Assembly (NCBI GenBank): GCA_964609495.1
Contig: CAZSTA010000008.1
Coordinates: 1-39,102, forward strand
Origin: CAZSTA01 sp964609495 [NCBI: uncultured bacterium]
GTDB lineage: Bacteria; CAZSTA01
Direction: 5' to 3'
DNA: 39,102 nucleotides
Both the position numbers and the translations under genes were made by a program. Of this stretch, positions 17,184 through 24,763 are shown one piece after another; the first letter of the stretch is position 1; each line of letters opens with the position of its first letter. The notes under the pieces are model-generated. The model was given only the letters and a program-made list of their open reading frames with translations, did not search any database and was not told where the DNA came from.

Positions 17184-18084
17184 AAATTGGTTAATTGGTA
17201 TAAGTTCGATTGTCTTTCTTCTGTTATATACCTCCTATGTCCATTCCAGCGAGGTTGACCATTGGCAAAGAGGTATAGACTATTACGATAAGGGCAACTA
17301 TAAAAGAGCTCAAAGGGAATTCGAGGTTGCCCTATTGCAGAATCCGTCTAGCCCTTCCCTTCTCACCTACTTAGGGCTGGCGAACTATAAGCAAGACGAG
17401 ATCGACAAAGCCATCGCGATCTTTAATAGGGCTTTAGCGATAGATCCCGATTATATCTGGGCTCTGAACGCCAGAGGATATATGCATCAGTTGAAGGGAG
17501 ATTTTCATAACGCCTCGACCGATTATCACCGGGCGCTTCAGATCTTTCCTGAATTCCTCGGTGCCCGAATCAACTTGGCTGATCTTTTCAGGAGACAAGG
17601 CCGCTTCAAGAAAGCCCTGGAAAATTACGAGATAGCTTTGAAGATCAAGCCCGATGAAATATATATCCTTAATTGGATGGGGATAATCTATTCCATACTA
17701 GGAGACTATCCCCGAGCGGAAGAAACCTTCAAAGAGATAATCGAGATCAACCAGGTCAGCATCGAGGCCATCCTCGCTGAGAGGTTGAAGGGACATATCC
17801 TCTCCTCAGAGTATATGAATAGCAGAGAAGAAGATCAAGCAGATAGATCCAGAAAAGAGGGGAACATAGATAGAGCGATCGAGGAGTATAAGAGGAGGAT
17901 AGCCCAAAACGAGAAAGACGCAGATGCATACTTTTGGCTCGGCTTGATCTATGCAGTTCAGGAGATAAATGATGAGGCCATCCTTCACCTTAACCGAGTG
18001 ATAGAGTTGCAACCTCGAGGTCAGGATGTCCCATTTATAAAAGATCTAATAATATTCATTCGTATAGCTGAGAAATTCGGCTAA
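17173..18084 (+). CDS. Exported TPR-repeat protein
   Basis: A 303-residue protein with an N-terminal signal or anchor (WLIGISSIVFLLLYTSYVHS). Five or six tetratricopeptide repeats follow, each showing the W/Y-G-Y-A-P pattern: YYDKGNYKRAQREFEVALLQ, YLGLANYKQDEIDKAIAIFN, DFHNASTDYHRALQIFP, RRQGRFKKALENYEIALKIK, YSILGDYPRAEETFKEIIEI and, after a charged insert (SREEDQADRSRKEGNIDRAI), AYFWLGLIYAVQEINDEAIL. It is a periplasmic protein-protein interaction scaffold. The gene overlaps the DNRLRE lipoprotein gene by 11 bases, which suggests the two products are needed together. The specific partner is unknown. Confidence 0.88.
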   Translation: MSRRNWLIGISSIVFLLLYTSYVHSSEVDHWQRGIDYYDKGNYKRAQREFEVALLQNPSSPSLLTYLGLANYKQDEIDKAIAIFNRALAIDPDYIWALNARGYMHQLKGDFHNASTDYHRALQIFPEFLGARINLADLFRRQGRFKKALENYEIALKIKPDEIYILNWMGIIYSILGDYPRAEETFKEIIEINQVSIEAILAERLKGHILSSEYMNSREEDQADRSRKEGNIDRAIEEYKRRIAQNEKDADAYFWLGLIYAVQEINDEAILHLNRVIELQPRGQDVPFIKDLIIFIRIAEKFG

Positions 18085-18094
18085 ATTATCAAAT

Positions 18095-18121
18095 ATAGGA
18101 GGGGAGGATTCCTCTCCCTCC
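18095..18121. repeat. Short palindromic element, copy B (intergenic, shortened)
   Basis: ATAGGAGGGG followed directly by AGGATTCCTCTCCCT. It lacks the middle GTAGAGGAG segment present in the other copies. It lies between the TPR stop and the Roadblock-like gene, about 38 bases before the latter's ATG. GGAGGGG can pair with the CCTCTCC arm. Confidence 0.6.
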
Positions 18122-18158
18122 GGCAAAAGTTTCCTAATTGAAAAGTGGGTGATGGAAA

Positions 18159-19823
18159 ATGGGTAATATTATCTATGAGACCACCCTGAGAGAGATGGCC
18201 AATGTTGTGCCTCGTAGGGCCGCGGCGACTCTCCTAGAGGAAGGAGTGGATGGCATATCCACCAGTCCTGACGAAGTTCGTTATAGTCAGATGGTCGAGA
18301 TCCTTAAGGGCTATATTTATAAGAGAATGCAAGTCCTTATGCCTCCCTCGTCGGCTAAAAAGTCCATCCAGATGGTATTGGATAAGATAAAAAGTCTCGA
18401 GAAACTTCCCTCTATTGAAATAGGAGGGGTAGAGGAGAAGATTCCTCCTATCGAGGAAGAAGGAGAGCCTTCGTCTATCGAAACTACTGAGGAAGAGAGG
18501 ACGATTATCCAGGCAAGAGAATCTATAACTCCGCAACCCGAGACTCCCGAGTCGGAAGGAGGATTCGGCGGATTCAAATTAGGAGATTTGGGGGAAGATG
18601 CCCTAGCCAAACAGCTTGAGGCGGAGGGATATAACCCCGGGGAAATAGAGGCTATGCTTGGGGGACAGCAACCGACGGAGCCGCCTCCTGCTCAGGTAGG
18701 AGGTAGAGATGAGATAGACGAGGCTTTCGCGGGTATTATGTTAGGTGAGGAAGAGGAGGATGAAGAGTGGCAGATAGCCTCTGCTGAAGAAGGAGAGGAA
18801 GCTTTAGTGGGCGCCTCTGATACCGGCGATGAGGACCTCAGTGATATCCTGACTTCTATAGAGGAGACTCCTCTCCAAAGTATGCGAGATGTGGAGGAGA
18901 TTGAGACCATATCTCCTGACGAATTGCGAGCTGAAGGGGAGATCTTTGCCAAGTTAAAAATGAGGGTAGGGCGTCAAGTGAGCAAAGTAGGTGAAGATGA
19001 GAGGTTCATAGGGGATTTGAAGAAATTGATATCCAGTATATCAGCAAAACATAATATTGGATATAGTGCTGAAGAGGAACTCAATAAAGCTGGGGAATTA
19101 ATGGAGAGATGGGAGAAAGAAATACGAGAGGCGGAAGAGGAGAGAATCCCTGCTCCTACTGAGGCGGAAGAGCCTGCAGTCGCGATTACCGAGGAGAGGG
19201 CGGAACAAGGGAAGAGGCTCGAAAAGTTAGAGGAGACTTTCTCTAGTTATCAAGACGAGCCCTTGAGTGAGATCAACGAGTTCTCGATGTTGCTGGAAAT
19301 AGTCAAACAGAGATATTCTGCCGGGGAGGATATCACAAGTGCTTTAAACACTCTGGAGGAGTCTCTAGAGAAGATCAGAGATAAGGTCAAAGCCGGGGAA
19401 GAGGTTCCCCTTGAAAAAATAGGAGGGGTAGAGGAGAGGATCCCTCCTCCTATTGAGAAAGAGATCCCTGAGACTGCCCCCGTGGATGCCACAGCTCTGC
19501 TCGACTATATAGCCTCTTGGGAGAATGTTCAGAAAGTCGCATTAGTAAGCCACCAGGGCGATATAGAGAAGGAAAGCTTCTCTCCCTTCCAGATCGATCT
19601 TACGGCTTTAGTGCCTCCTGCGGAGAGGCTTGTTACTTTCCTTAAAAGCAAAGCTAAGAGAGATTGGCGCGCTCTAAACCAAGCCACTTTGATCTTCGAG
19701 GAGGGGGATATCTTCCTAGTTCCCACCTCCGATGAAAACTTCCTGCTCTTAATAACTTCTGCTGAATTCAACATAGGGAAAGCTATGATTAAGATAAGAA
19801 GATGGCTATCTGCAAGGTGTTAG
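18159..19823 (+). CDS. Acidic multi-domain protein with C-terminal Roadblock/LC7-like domain
   Basis: A 554-residue, very acidic, soluble protein with no signal peptide. Residues 1-86 form a helical domain (YETTLREMANVVPRRAAATL, SAKKSIQMVLDKIKSLEKL). The middle is Glu/Pro-rich and mostly disordered, with two helical segments at about 262-320 and 349-405 (coiled-coil-like LEKLEETFSSYQDEP). The C-terminus (about 442-554) looks like a Roadblock/LC7 fold: a strand VQKVALVSHQGDIEKES, a helix LVPPAERLVTFLKSK, strands LNQATLIFEEGDIFLVPTS and ENFLLLITSAEFNIGK, and a closing helix. Such domains partner small GTPases or act as dimeric scaffolds. Two copies of the palindromic element are translated in frame as IGGVEEKIPPI (88-98) and IGGVEERIPPPI (421-432). 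It sits between exported-protein genes although itself cytoplasmic. Roadblock assignment is by pattern only. Confidence 0.7.
   Translation: MGNIIYETTLREMANVVPRRAAATLLEEGVDGISTSPDEVRYSQMVEILKGYIYKRMQVLMPPSSAKKSIQMVLDKIKSLEKLPSIEIGGVEEKIPPIEEEGEPSSIETTEEERTIIQARESITPQPETPESEGGFGGFKLGDLGEDALAKQLEAEGYNPGEIEAMLGGQQPTEPPPAQVGGRDEIDEAFAGIMLGEEEEDEEWQIASAEEGEEALVGASDTGDEDLSDILTSIEETPLQSMRDVEEIETISPDELRAEGEIFAKLKMRVGRQVSKVGEDERFIGDLKKLISSISAKHNIGYSAEEELNKAGELMERWEKEIREAEEERIPAPTEAEEPAVAITEERAEQGKRLEKLEETFSSYQDEPLSEINEFSMLLEIVKQRYSAGEDITSALNTLEESLEKIRDKVKAGEEVPLEKIGGVEERIPPPIEKEIPETAPVDATALLDYIASWENVQKVALVSHQGDIEKESFSPFQIDLTALVPPAERLVTFLKSKAKRDWRALNQATLIFEEGDIFLVPTSDENFLLLITSAEFNIGKAMIKIRRWLSARC
18420..18451. 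repeat. Short palindromic element, copy C (inside an ORF)
   Basis: ATAGGAGGGGTAGAGGAGA, then AGATTCCTCCTAT. It lies wholly inside the Roadblock-like gene with ATA as a codon, encoding residues 88-98. Outer arms ATAGGAGG and CCTCCTAT (18444-18451 area) are perfectly complementary. It shares 19 identical bases with copy D. Confidence 0.75.
19419..19453. repeat. Short palindromic element, copy D (inside an ORF)
   Basis: ATAGGAGGGGTAGAGGAGAG, then GATCCCTCCTCCTAT. It is the second in-frame copy in the Roadblock-like gene, encoding residues 421-432 in the same frame as copy C. Arms ATAGGAGG and CCTCCTAT pair perfectly. It sits at the boundary between the helical middle and the C-terminal Roadblock-like domain, where an insertion would be tolerated. 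Confidence 0.75.
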
Positions 19824-19844
19824 GTAATAACTCCTATTCAAAAA

Positions 19845-19878
19845 ATAGGAGGGGTAGAGGGGAGGACCCCTCCCCCTA
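19845..19878. repeat. Short palindromic element, copy E (intergenic)
   Basis: ATAGGAGGGGTAGAGGGGAG, then GACCCCTCCCCCTA. It lies in the 76-base gap between the Roadblock-like gene and the coiled-coil membrane gene. The latter's own ribosome site (AAAGGAGA) follows the element. Confidence 0.72.
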
Positions 19879-19899
19879 AGGAAAGGAGAACGACTTATA

Positions 19900-21411
19900 A
19901 TGCTTAGACCGAAGGTATATCTTAGCTTGAGTTTAGGTATCATCCTCCTGACTTTGGTATATTCAGTCGAGGCGGCGGATCTAGCGGACACGGTCAAAGA
20001 ATTAAAGGGACATCTACAGGCCTCGATCTCAGCTCTGGATAAGGGTGAGACGGATAATGCTTTAGGAAACATCGATAAGGCTCAACAAGTTTATCAAAGC
20101 CAGTTACTCAATTTCGTAAACCGATATACTGAAGGCGTAAATGAGGCAATTTTAAATTATTTTCAGATGTCAAAGGATTTCATCAAAGAGGGGCGAAGAG
20201 TGTCCCTATCTGCCGAGATCGAAAAAATTGAGGGATCCTTACTATTAACCTTTCATCGAGCTTTCTTTGCCTCTCTACAAGGAGAGGATAAGAGCGAGGC
20301 TAATACCTACTTCGCTCTTCTGGTAGATAGGATAAAGGATTATCCCGAGGCGATTAATGGTATTAGAGAGGAGTTGAGGGCTCCTGCTCCCTATGTGGAT
20401 AAGATAAGAGCTCTTCTAAATGGCGCTTTAGCCTCTGAGTCCGAGACAGCTTTGAGGGATTCTCTGGAGTTACTGGCTCAGGATAGGGGGAGAGCTTATT
20501 TAAAGGCAGTAACCTCTATGTACCTTTATTGGATCATAAAGGATGATATTAAGGTTATGATGGGAACTAGTCAGGAGAAGCCGCTATCATCCTTCATTAA
20601 AGCAATCGTAGCCTCGGATAAGGAACAAGCGGATTCTCTGGCCAATTCTATAATCCAAGGTTTCGCTCGATATAAGGGAGAGGCCGCTAGGGCTGCCCAA
20701 CTTGAACCACCGCCTGCTACCTCGACTGGAACTGAGCTAACATCAGCTCAGTTGGAGGAATTAGCCGCCAAAGAAGAAGAGCTAGCTCAAGTTAGACAGC
20801 AAATAAATAGCTTTAGGGCGACTAATCTTGAATTAACTCAGGATATCCAGCAGTTGAGAAAAGATAATCAGGAATTGAGGGAGGAGAATGAGCAACTAAC
20901 CAAATCTACTTCTGCAGGGGCTTCGTTCTTCTGGCCTATTGACGAATCTATAGGTAGTTTATGGGCCCAATATAAGGGGTATATCTTCATATTATTGGCT
21001 ATAATTTTGATCTTATTGCCCCTTAGATATTCCACCTTAGCTTTTGGTGGCACCAATCCCAATCCAGCTTGGCAGAAGGTAGGGCAGTTCATCTTACTTC
21101 TGACTCTGCCGATCTTTATGTTAGGGATAGCATATCTCATTTCAGGTTTGCTACAAGTTGTAGGGACGTTTGTTCCCTCCCTAAAGGATTTTCAGCAAAT
21201 CCCTCTTTCTATATTCGATGTTTTCAGGGGAACTGTTGCCCAGATCCTATGGGTTATAGGGGTTTTAGCCGCGGTCTTTGTCGGAACTGCTGGACTTAGA
21301 GATATCTGTGCCCAATTTGGCTTATCTCCAGCGAGAGGCGCCGTCGCTACAGTGTCGGATGTTGCGGCTGAGTGGGAAGAAGAGGAAGAAGAGGAATGGG
21401 ATATAGAGTGA
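19900..21411 (+). CDS. Secreted-then-membrane protein with helical domain, coiled coil and C-terminal membrane segments
   Basis: A 503-residue protein I cannot assign to a named family. An N-terminal signal (VYLSLSLGIILLTLVYSVEA, cut near Ala-Ala-Asp) is followed by a helical periplasmic domain (about 26-260). A Pro/Thr linker precedes a coiled coil of about 60 residues (SAQLEELAAKEEELAQVRQQ onward). Three membrane spans follow: YIFILLAIILILLPLRYSTL, ILLLTLPIFMLGIAYLISGL and ILWVIGVLAAVFVGTAGL. The tail is an acidic cytoplasmic EEEEEEEWDIE. The order signal, helical ectodomain, coiled coil, three TMs suggests an envelope-anchored scaffold or mechanosensory-type component. The ATG has AAAGGAGA 8-12 bases upstream. 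It is in line with the Roadblock-like gene and may work with it. Confidence 0.7.
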   Translation: MLRPKVYLSLSLGIILLTLVYSVEAADLADTVKELKGHLQASISALDKGETDNALGNIDKAQQVYQSQLLNFVNRYTEGVNEAILNYFQMSKDFIKEGRRVSLSAEIEKIEGSLLLTFHRAFFASLQGEDKSEANTYFALLVDRIKDYPEAINGIREELRAPAPYVDKIRALLNGALASESETALRDSLELLAQDRGRAYLKAVTSMYLYWIIKDDIKVMMGTSQEKPLSSFIKAIVASDKEQADSLANSIIQGFARYKGEAARAAQLEPPPATSTGTELTSAQLEELAAKEEELAQVRQQINSFRATNLELTQDIQQLRKDNQELREENEQLTKSTSAGASFFWPIDESIGSLWAQYKGYIFILLAIILILLPLRYSTLAFGGTNPNPAWQKVGQFILLLTLPIFMLGIAYLISGLLQVVGTFVPSLKDFQQIPLSIFDVFRGTVAQILWVIGVLAAVFVGTAGLRDICAQFGLSPARGAVATVSDVAAEWEEEEEEEWDIE

Positions 21412-21412
21412 T

Positions 21413-21463
21413 AAAAGGGAACTTTTGCAGGCAATAGGACTCAAGGTAAAAAAGTTCCCTTTT
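21413..21463 (+). terminator. Inverted repeat after the coiled-coil gene, terminator- or attenuator-like
   Basis: AAAAGGGAACTTTT (21413-21426) and AAAAGTTCCCTTTT (21450-21463) are perfectly complementary 14-mers, separated by a 23-base loop and followed by TTAGAG. The stem is AT-rich at both ends with a GGGAAC/GTTCCC core, and the right arm ends in T's. It begins 1 base after the stop of the membrane gene. As rimI follows in the same direction 24 bases later, it may act as partial terminator. Confidence 0.55.
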
Positions 21464-21486
21464 TAGAGGAGGCAAGTTAGGACATT

Positions 21487-22035
21487 GTGGAAATAGAATA
21501 TAGGAGGGGTGGAGGGGAGGATTCCTCCCCCTATAGCGAGGTTGAAAAAGAGATATGTTTAGAAGAGTTAATTATCGCTCCGATGCGGATATCCGATTTA
21601 GGTGAGTGTATGATCATCGAGAGAGCTTCTTTTTCTACTCCCTGGCCTCGCTTTTTCTTTATAGGGCAACTTTTAATTGGAAGATCTTGTTATCTAGTTG
21701 CCAGATTATCCGGTAGGATCGTTGGATATATTGGAGGGACGTTCGGTAGGAATGGGGGCCACATCGCTAATCTTGCGGTCCATCCCTCCTTCAGGAGAAG
21801 AGGTATAGGAGAGAGGTTACTACTTGCTATGTTCTCCGAAGCTATATCTCGTTCGGCTCGTCGTCTCACCTTGGAGGTGAGACGAACAAATTTGATCGCT
21901 CAAGAGCTATATGAGAAATATGGTTTTCGGAAGATCGATGTATATAAGGGCTACTATCATGATACGGGAGAGGATGCGTTCTTAATGATGGTAGATTTGA
22001 CCCACTATAAGAAGGCTGAAGAATTAAAGTCATAG
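21487..22035 (+). CDS. rimI: Ribosomal protein alanine N-acetyltransferase RimI-like (GNAT), with inserted N-terminal extension
   Basis: A 182-residue GNAT acetyltransferase. The core from about residue 27 (IAPMRISDLGECMIIERASF, STPWPRFFFIGQL) matches RimI, which acetylates the N-terminal alanine of ribosomal protein S18. The acetyl-CoA site is VHPSFRRRGIGERLLLAM. The Asn/Tyr region is LEVRRTNLIAQELYEKYGFR, and the end KIDVYKGYYHDTGEDAFLM is the RimI-specific tail. The start is GTG at 21487. The first ~25 residues (EIEYRRGGGEDSSPYSEVEK) are foreign to the family, and residues 5-16 are encoded by copy F of the palindromic element. An ATG at codon 33 would remove part of the fold, so GTG is kept. 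GAGGAGG is 14 bases upstream, which is rather far. The PEGA gene follows after 4 bases. Confidence 0.87.
   Translation: MEIEYRRGGGEDSSPYSEVEKEICLEELIIAPMRISDLGECMIIERASFSTPWPRFFFIGQLLIGRSCYLVARLSGRIVGYIGGTFGRNGGHIANLAVHPSFRRRGIGERLLLAMFSEAISRSARRLTLEVRRTNLIAQELYEKYGFRKIDVYKGYYHDTGEDAFLMMVDLTHYKKAEELKS
21500..21534. repeat. Short palindromic element, copy F (inside the 5' end of rimI)
   Basis: ATAGGAGGGGTGGAGGGGAG, then GATTCCTCCCCCTAT. It begins inside codon 5 of rimI and is read in a different frame from copies C and D, giving RRGGGEDSSPY. Similarity to copy D extends past the element: GAGAAAGAGAT there, GAAAAAGAGAT here, both giving the peptide EKEI. Confidence 0.75.
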
Positions 22036-22039
22036 GGAG

Positions 22040-24223
22040 ATGATCCTGTTGAAAAGAGCCAAAAGGATATACTTATCGATCTTGATCTTATCTATAATAC
22101 TAGTAAGTTTATCTCCTGCCAGGGCTCAGGAGGAGAAGCTGGAGATCTTCAAATCTGCCCAGATGCTCATCGAAGAAGAGGATTACGAGGTCGCGATCGC
22201 TAAACTCTTAGCATATATCGATACCGAGCCGGGGGAGGCTAATAAAGCCAAGGCCTTCTACTGGATAGGGCAAGCCTATGAGGGATTAGGAAGATGGACT
22301 CAGGCAGTAGGTGCTTATGAGAGAGCGTTACGGATGAGTAGAAGGGTTGTTGAGTCGGTATATGCCAAGGATAGAATAAGCTATATTAAGGGCAATTACC
22401 CGATCGATTATGGACCCCTCTTCGTCCTCTCCACTCCGAAGAGGGCGGATGTTTTCATAGGTGGGGAGGAGAGGGGAAAGACACCGCTCTTCCTCTTTCA
22501 ATCCGATGAACTCATCGTTGGAGAACATCTGCTTGAGGTGGTTATGAATGGCTATGAAGGGTGGAGTGATATTATAAACACCAAAATCGAAGAGACGGTG
22601 ATTATAGAGGTTGAGCTAAAACCTCTATGGGCTACTTTCTATTCCGTTCCTGAATCTGCCACGCTGTTCATAGATGGAAGGTTGTTAGGAATAACTCCGG
22701 TGATGGTCTCATTAGCTGATGAATCCTGGTGGGGGACTCACGAATTGAGGATAGCGAAGGAAGGGTATAGAGACTGGAGGAGCGAGGTAACCCTCACCGG
22801 AGAAACCTCTGTTGAGATCACAGGCGAATTGGAGTTAATACCTATAGTCTATGTGAGATCTATCCCCTCTCCTGCCCAATTATACCTCGATGGAAAGTTA
22901 TTAGGAGAGACCCCTCTTTCTCTCGCCCTAGTTGATAAGTCCTTGGAGGGAGTTCACCATTTGAAAGTGGTTAAAGAAGGTTATGAGGAATGGGAGGAGG
23001 AGGTAGTATTAGGGGAGGAACACGAATTATCCCTACAAGTCAAATTGAGAAAGGTCTTCGAACTCTCCGAGGTAGGTATAGAAAATTTCCTGCCTCCTGA
23101 GGGAAGGATCGATCGAGTGTTGATGGCTGATACAGATGATGATCGAACTGACGAGGTCATCATCGCTTATAGGACCAGAGATGCTGATGGGGAGTATCGG
23201 GATGGTCGCCTGATGATTATAGGTTGGAGCCATCAGAAACAAGAATTCGTTGAAAAGTGGCAGAGCATCGAATCCTTGGGAGATTACACCTTGGCGATGT
23301 TGGAGATAGGGGACATCAATGGAGATGGAAAGAATGATATTATAACTGGCACTAGTCCCTTGTTAAAGGTCCCGAAGATGTTCGTTTACACTTGGAATCC
23401 CCCATCCTATTATCTGCTGGAGAAGATAACTGAGGACCCATTCGCAACCCAGAGAGTATCTCCTAAACTTACCGCGGACATAGCGGATAAAGTGATCTCA
23501 GAAGATAGCGGTTTTGTGGTTTTGTATGTAAGAGTTGAGAATAAGGATACTAAGGAAGCCAGAAACGTGAAGCTCACTTTGGGGATATATGATGAGAATG
23601 GTGAGTTAATAAAGCAGATTCCTCGCTATATAGAGACGGTTAAGGGCAAGACAGGAGAAGAAAGAGCCTCCTCTCAGATTAAGATTGTAGTTCCTAATTA
23701 TCCCCATGCGGAATATAAAGTCGATAAGTTAGATTATGTGATGCAAGAGGAAAAAATTGACTTTATGGAAGCTAAGTATAAGTTAGATGAGAGAAGAAAT
23801 AGATTACTGGGGAGTTTAAATGGCAAATTGGAGGTGGCTAGAGAATCGTCTCAACCTGAGGAAAAAGTTGAGGTTGAATTGACCGGGGAGGAGAGAAAGG
23901 AAGCTTTGCTAACGGGGTTAGATCGAGTAAACGAGATGATAAGTCTCTGGCAGGAGGTCGAACTCGAGATAGACAATTTAGTTGACCTCTACGAAGATTA
24001 TATGGATCTGAGGAGCGATCTCCAATATGTCATTAACAAGGGGAAAACGCTTCCGGCTTTAGATGCTTATAATATGGATACCTACTCCGAGATAATAGGG
24101 GATTTGATGCGAGCGGAGATTAAGGCGCGTCGGGAGATAGAGGCTCATAGGGATGCTTTGGAGTTTCTGCGTCATGATCTAAGACAGGAATTGAAAGCGA
24201 TGGGGGTGTTAGGGGAGGATTAA
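22040..24223 (+). CDS. Exported PEGA-domain protein with FG-GAP motifs and C-terminal coiled coil
   Basis: A 727-residue exported protein. ATG at 22040 is only 1-2 bases from AGGGAGA, so TTG at 22049 is the likelier start. The signal is IYLSILILSIILVSLSPARA. A TPR-like pair follows (AQMLIEEEDYEVAIAKLLAY, YEGLGRWTQAVGAYERALR). Three PEGA domains then occur at about 127-200, 205-270 and 278-342, each with VxSxPxxAxVFIDG..LGxTP and a closing KEGYxxW motif (VYVRSIPSPAQLYLDGKLLG is the clearest). FG-GAP motifs ADTDDDRTDEVIIAY and GDINGDGKNDIITGT follow. The C-terminal third is helical or coiled-coil (DRVNEMISLWQEVELEIDNL). PEGA domains are typical of surface and cell-wall-associated proteins. The ligand is unknown. 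It is the last of the envelope block. Confidence 0.88.
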   Translation: MILLKRAKRIYLSILILSIILVSLSPARAQEEKLEIFKSAQMLIEEEDYEVAIAKLLAYIDTEPGEANKAKAFYWIGQAYEGLGRWTQAVGAYERALRMSRRVVESVYAKDRISYIKGNYPIDYGPLFVLSTPKRADVFIGGEERGKTPLFLFQSDELIVGEHLLEVVMNGYEGWSDIINTKIEETVIIEVELKPLWATFYSVPESATLFIDGRLLGITPVMVSLADESWWGTHELRIAKEGYRDWRSEVTLTGETSVEITGELELIPIVYVRSIPSPAQLYLDGKLLGETPLSLALVDKSLEGVHHLKVVKEGYEEWEEEVVLGEEHELSLQVKLRKVFELSEVGIENFLPPEGRIDRVLMADTDDDRTDEVIIAYRTRDADGEYRDGRLMIIGWSHQKQEFVEKWQSIESLGDYTLAMLEIGDINGDGKNDIITGTSPLLKVPKMFVYTWNPPSYYLLEKITEDPFATQRVSPKLTADIADKVISEDSGFVVLYVRVENKDTKEARNVKLTLGIYDENGELIKQIPRYIETVKGKTGEERASSQIKIVVPNYPHAEYKVDKLDYVMQEEKIDFMEAKYKLDERRNRLLGSLNGKLEVARESSQPEEKVEVELTGEERKEALLTGLDRVNEMISLWQEVELEIDNLVDLYEDYMDLRSDLQYVINKGKTLPALDAYNMDTYSEIIGDLMRAEIKARREIEAHRDALEFLRHDLRQELKAMGVLGED

Positions 24224-24264
24224 TCTGTATTATAACTTTAATTATTTGACAGGAGGCGATAAAA

Positions 24265-24762
24265 GTGGGAACGAAAGGAAGAGAAATAGTTGGTATGGAT
24301 GTGAGCAAACTCATAGAGTTGCTCAACAAGGCGTTTGCAGATGAGTGGCTGGCCTATTATCAGTACTGGGTAGGGGCAAAGGTAGCCAAAGGTCCTATGC
24401 GAGGAGCAGTAGTTGCCGAGCTTGAAGAGCATGCCGGAGACGAGCTTGAACATGCGGGAATGCTTACGGAGAGGATAATACAGCTTGGCGGCACACCTAT
24501 CCTTAAGCCAGAGGATTGGTATAAAATGACCAACTGCGGATACGATGCTCCAGAAGACCCTTCTGTAGAAGCTGTATTGGAGCAGAATATAAAAGGCGAG
24601 CAGTGTGCAATTGATATGTATAACCGTCTGCTTGAGACCGTCAAGGATAAAGATCCAGTTACCTACAATATGGTATTGGAGATCCTTGAAGATGAGGTGG
24701 AGCACGAAGAAGACCTTCAGGCTATCTTAGAAGACATGAAATTGATGAGAGGAGGTAGATAA
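24265..24762 (+). CDS. Dps-like (DPSL) ferritin-superfamily diiron protein
   Basis: A 165-residue four-helix ferritin-like protein. The start is GTG at 24265, with AGGAGG 8 bases upstream. Likely metal ligands are Glu27 (FADEWLAYYQYW), Glu60 and His63 (HAGDELEHAGML), Glu112 (KGEQCAID), and Glu144 with His147 (EDEVEHEED). Two cysteines, Cys91 (MTNCGYDAPEDP) and Cys114 (GEQCAIDMYN), are placed as in the DPSL class, the Dps-like proteins of archaea and anaerobes that use H2O2 to oxidise and store iron. It is not a rubrerythrin, because no C-terminal rubredoxin CxxC is present. The peroxiredoxin gene follows after 1 base, so the two form an oxidative-stress pair. Confidence 0.82.
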   Translation: MGTKGREIVGMDVSKLIELLNKAFADEWLAYYQYWVGAKVAKGPMRGAVVAELEEHAGDELEHAGMLTERIIQLGGTPILKPEDWYKMTNCGYDAPEDPSVEAVLEQNIKGEQCAIDMYNRLLETVKDKDPVTYNMVLEILEDEVEHEEDLQAILEDMKLMRGGR

Positions 24763-24763
24763 A

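Noticed and set aside
18693-18720. TAGGAGGTAGAGATGAGATA in the Roadblock-like gene as a degraded element copy
   Set aside because: It matches only the first few bases and has no closing arm, so it is too weak to call.
19895-19902. TATAAT at the start of the coiled-coil membrane gene
   Set aside because: It overlaps the ATG itself and has no -35 partner, so it cannot serve as a promoter for that gene.
22465-22500. GGTGGGGAGGAGAGGGG in the PEGA gene as a seventh palindromic element
   Set aside because: It encodes the normal PEGA motif (GGEERGKTP), has no complementary CCTCC arm and lacks the ATAGGAGGGG lead, so it is explained by the protein.
24247-24256. TTGACA just before the DPSL gene
   Set aside because: It overlaps the ribosome site AGGAGG directly before the GTG, leaving no room for a -10 box or leader.
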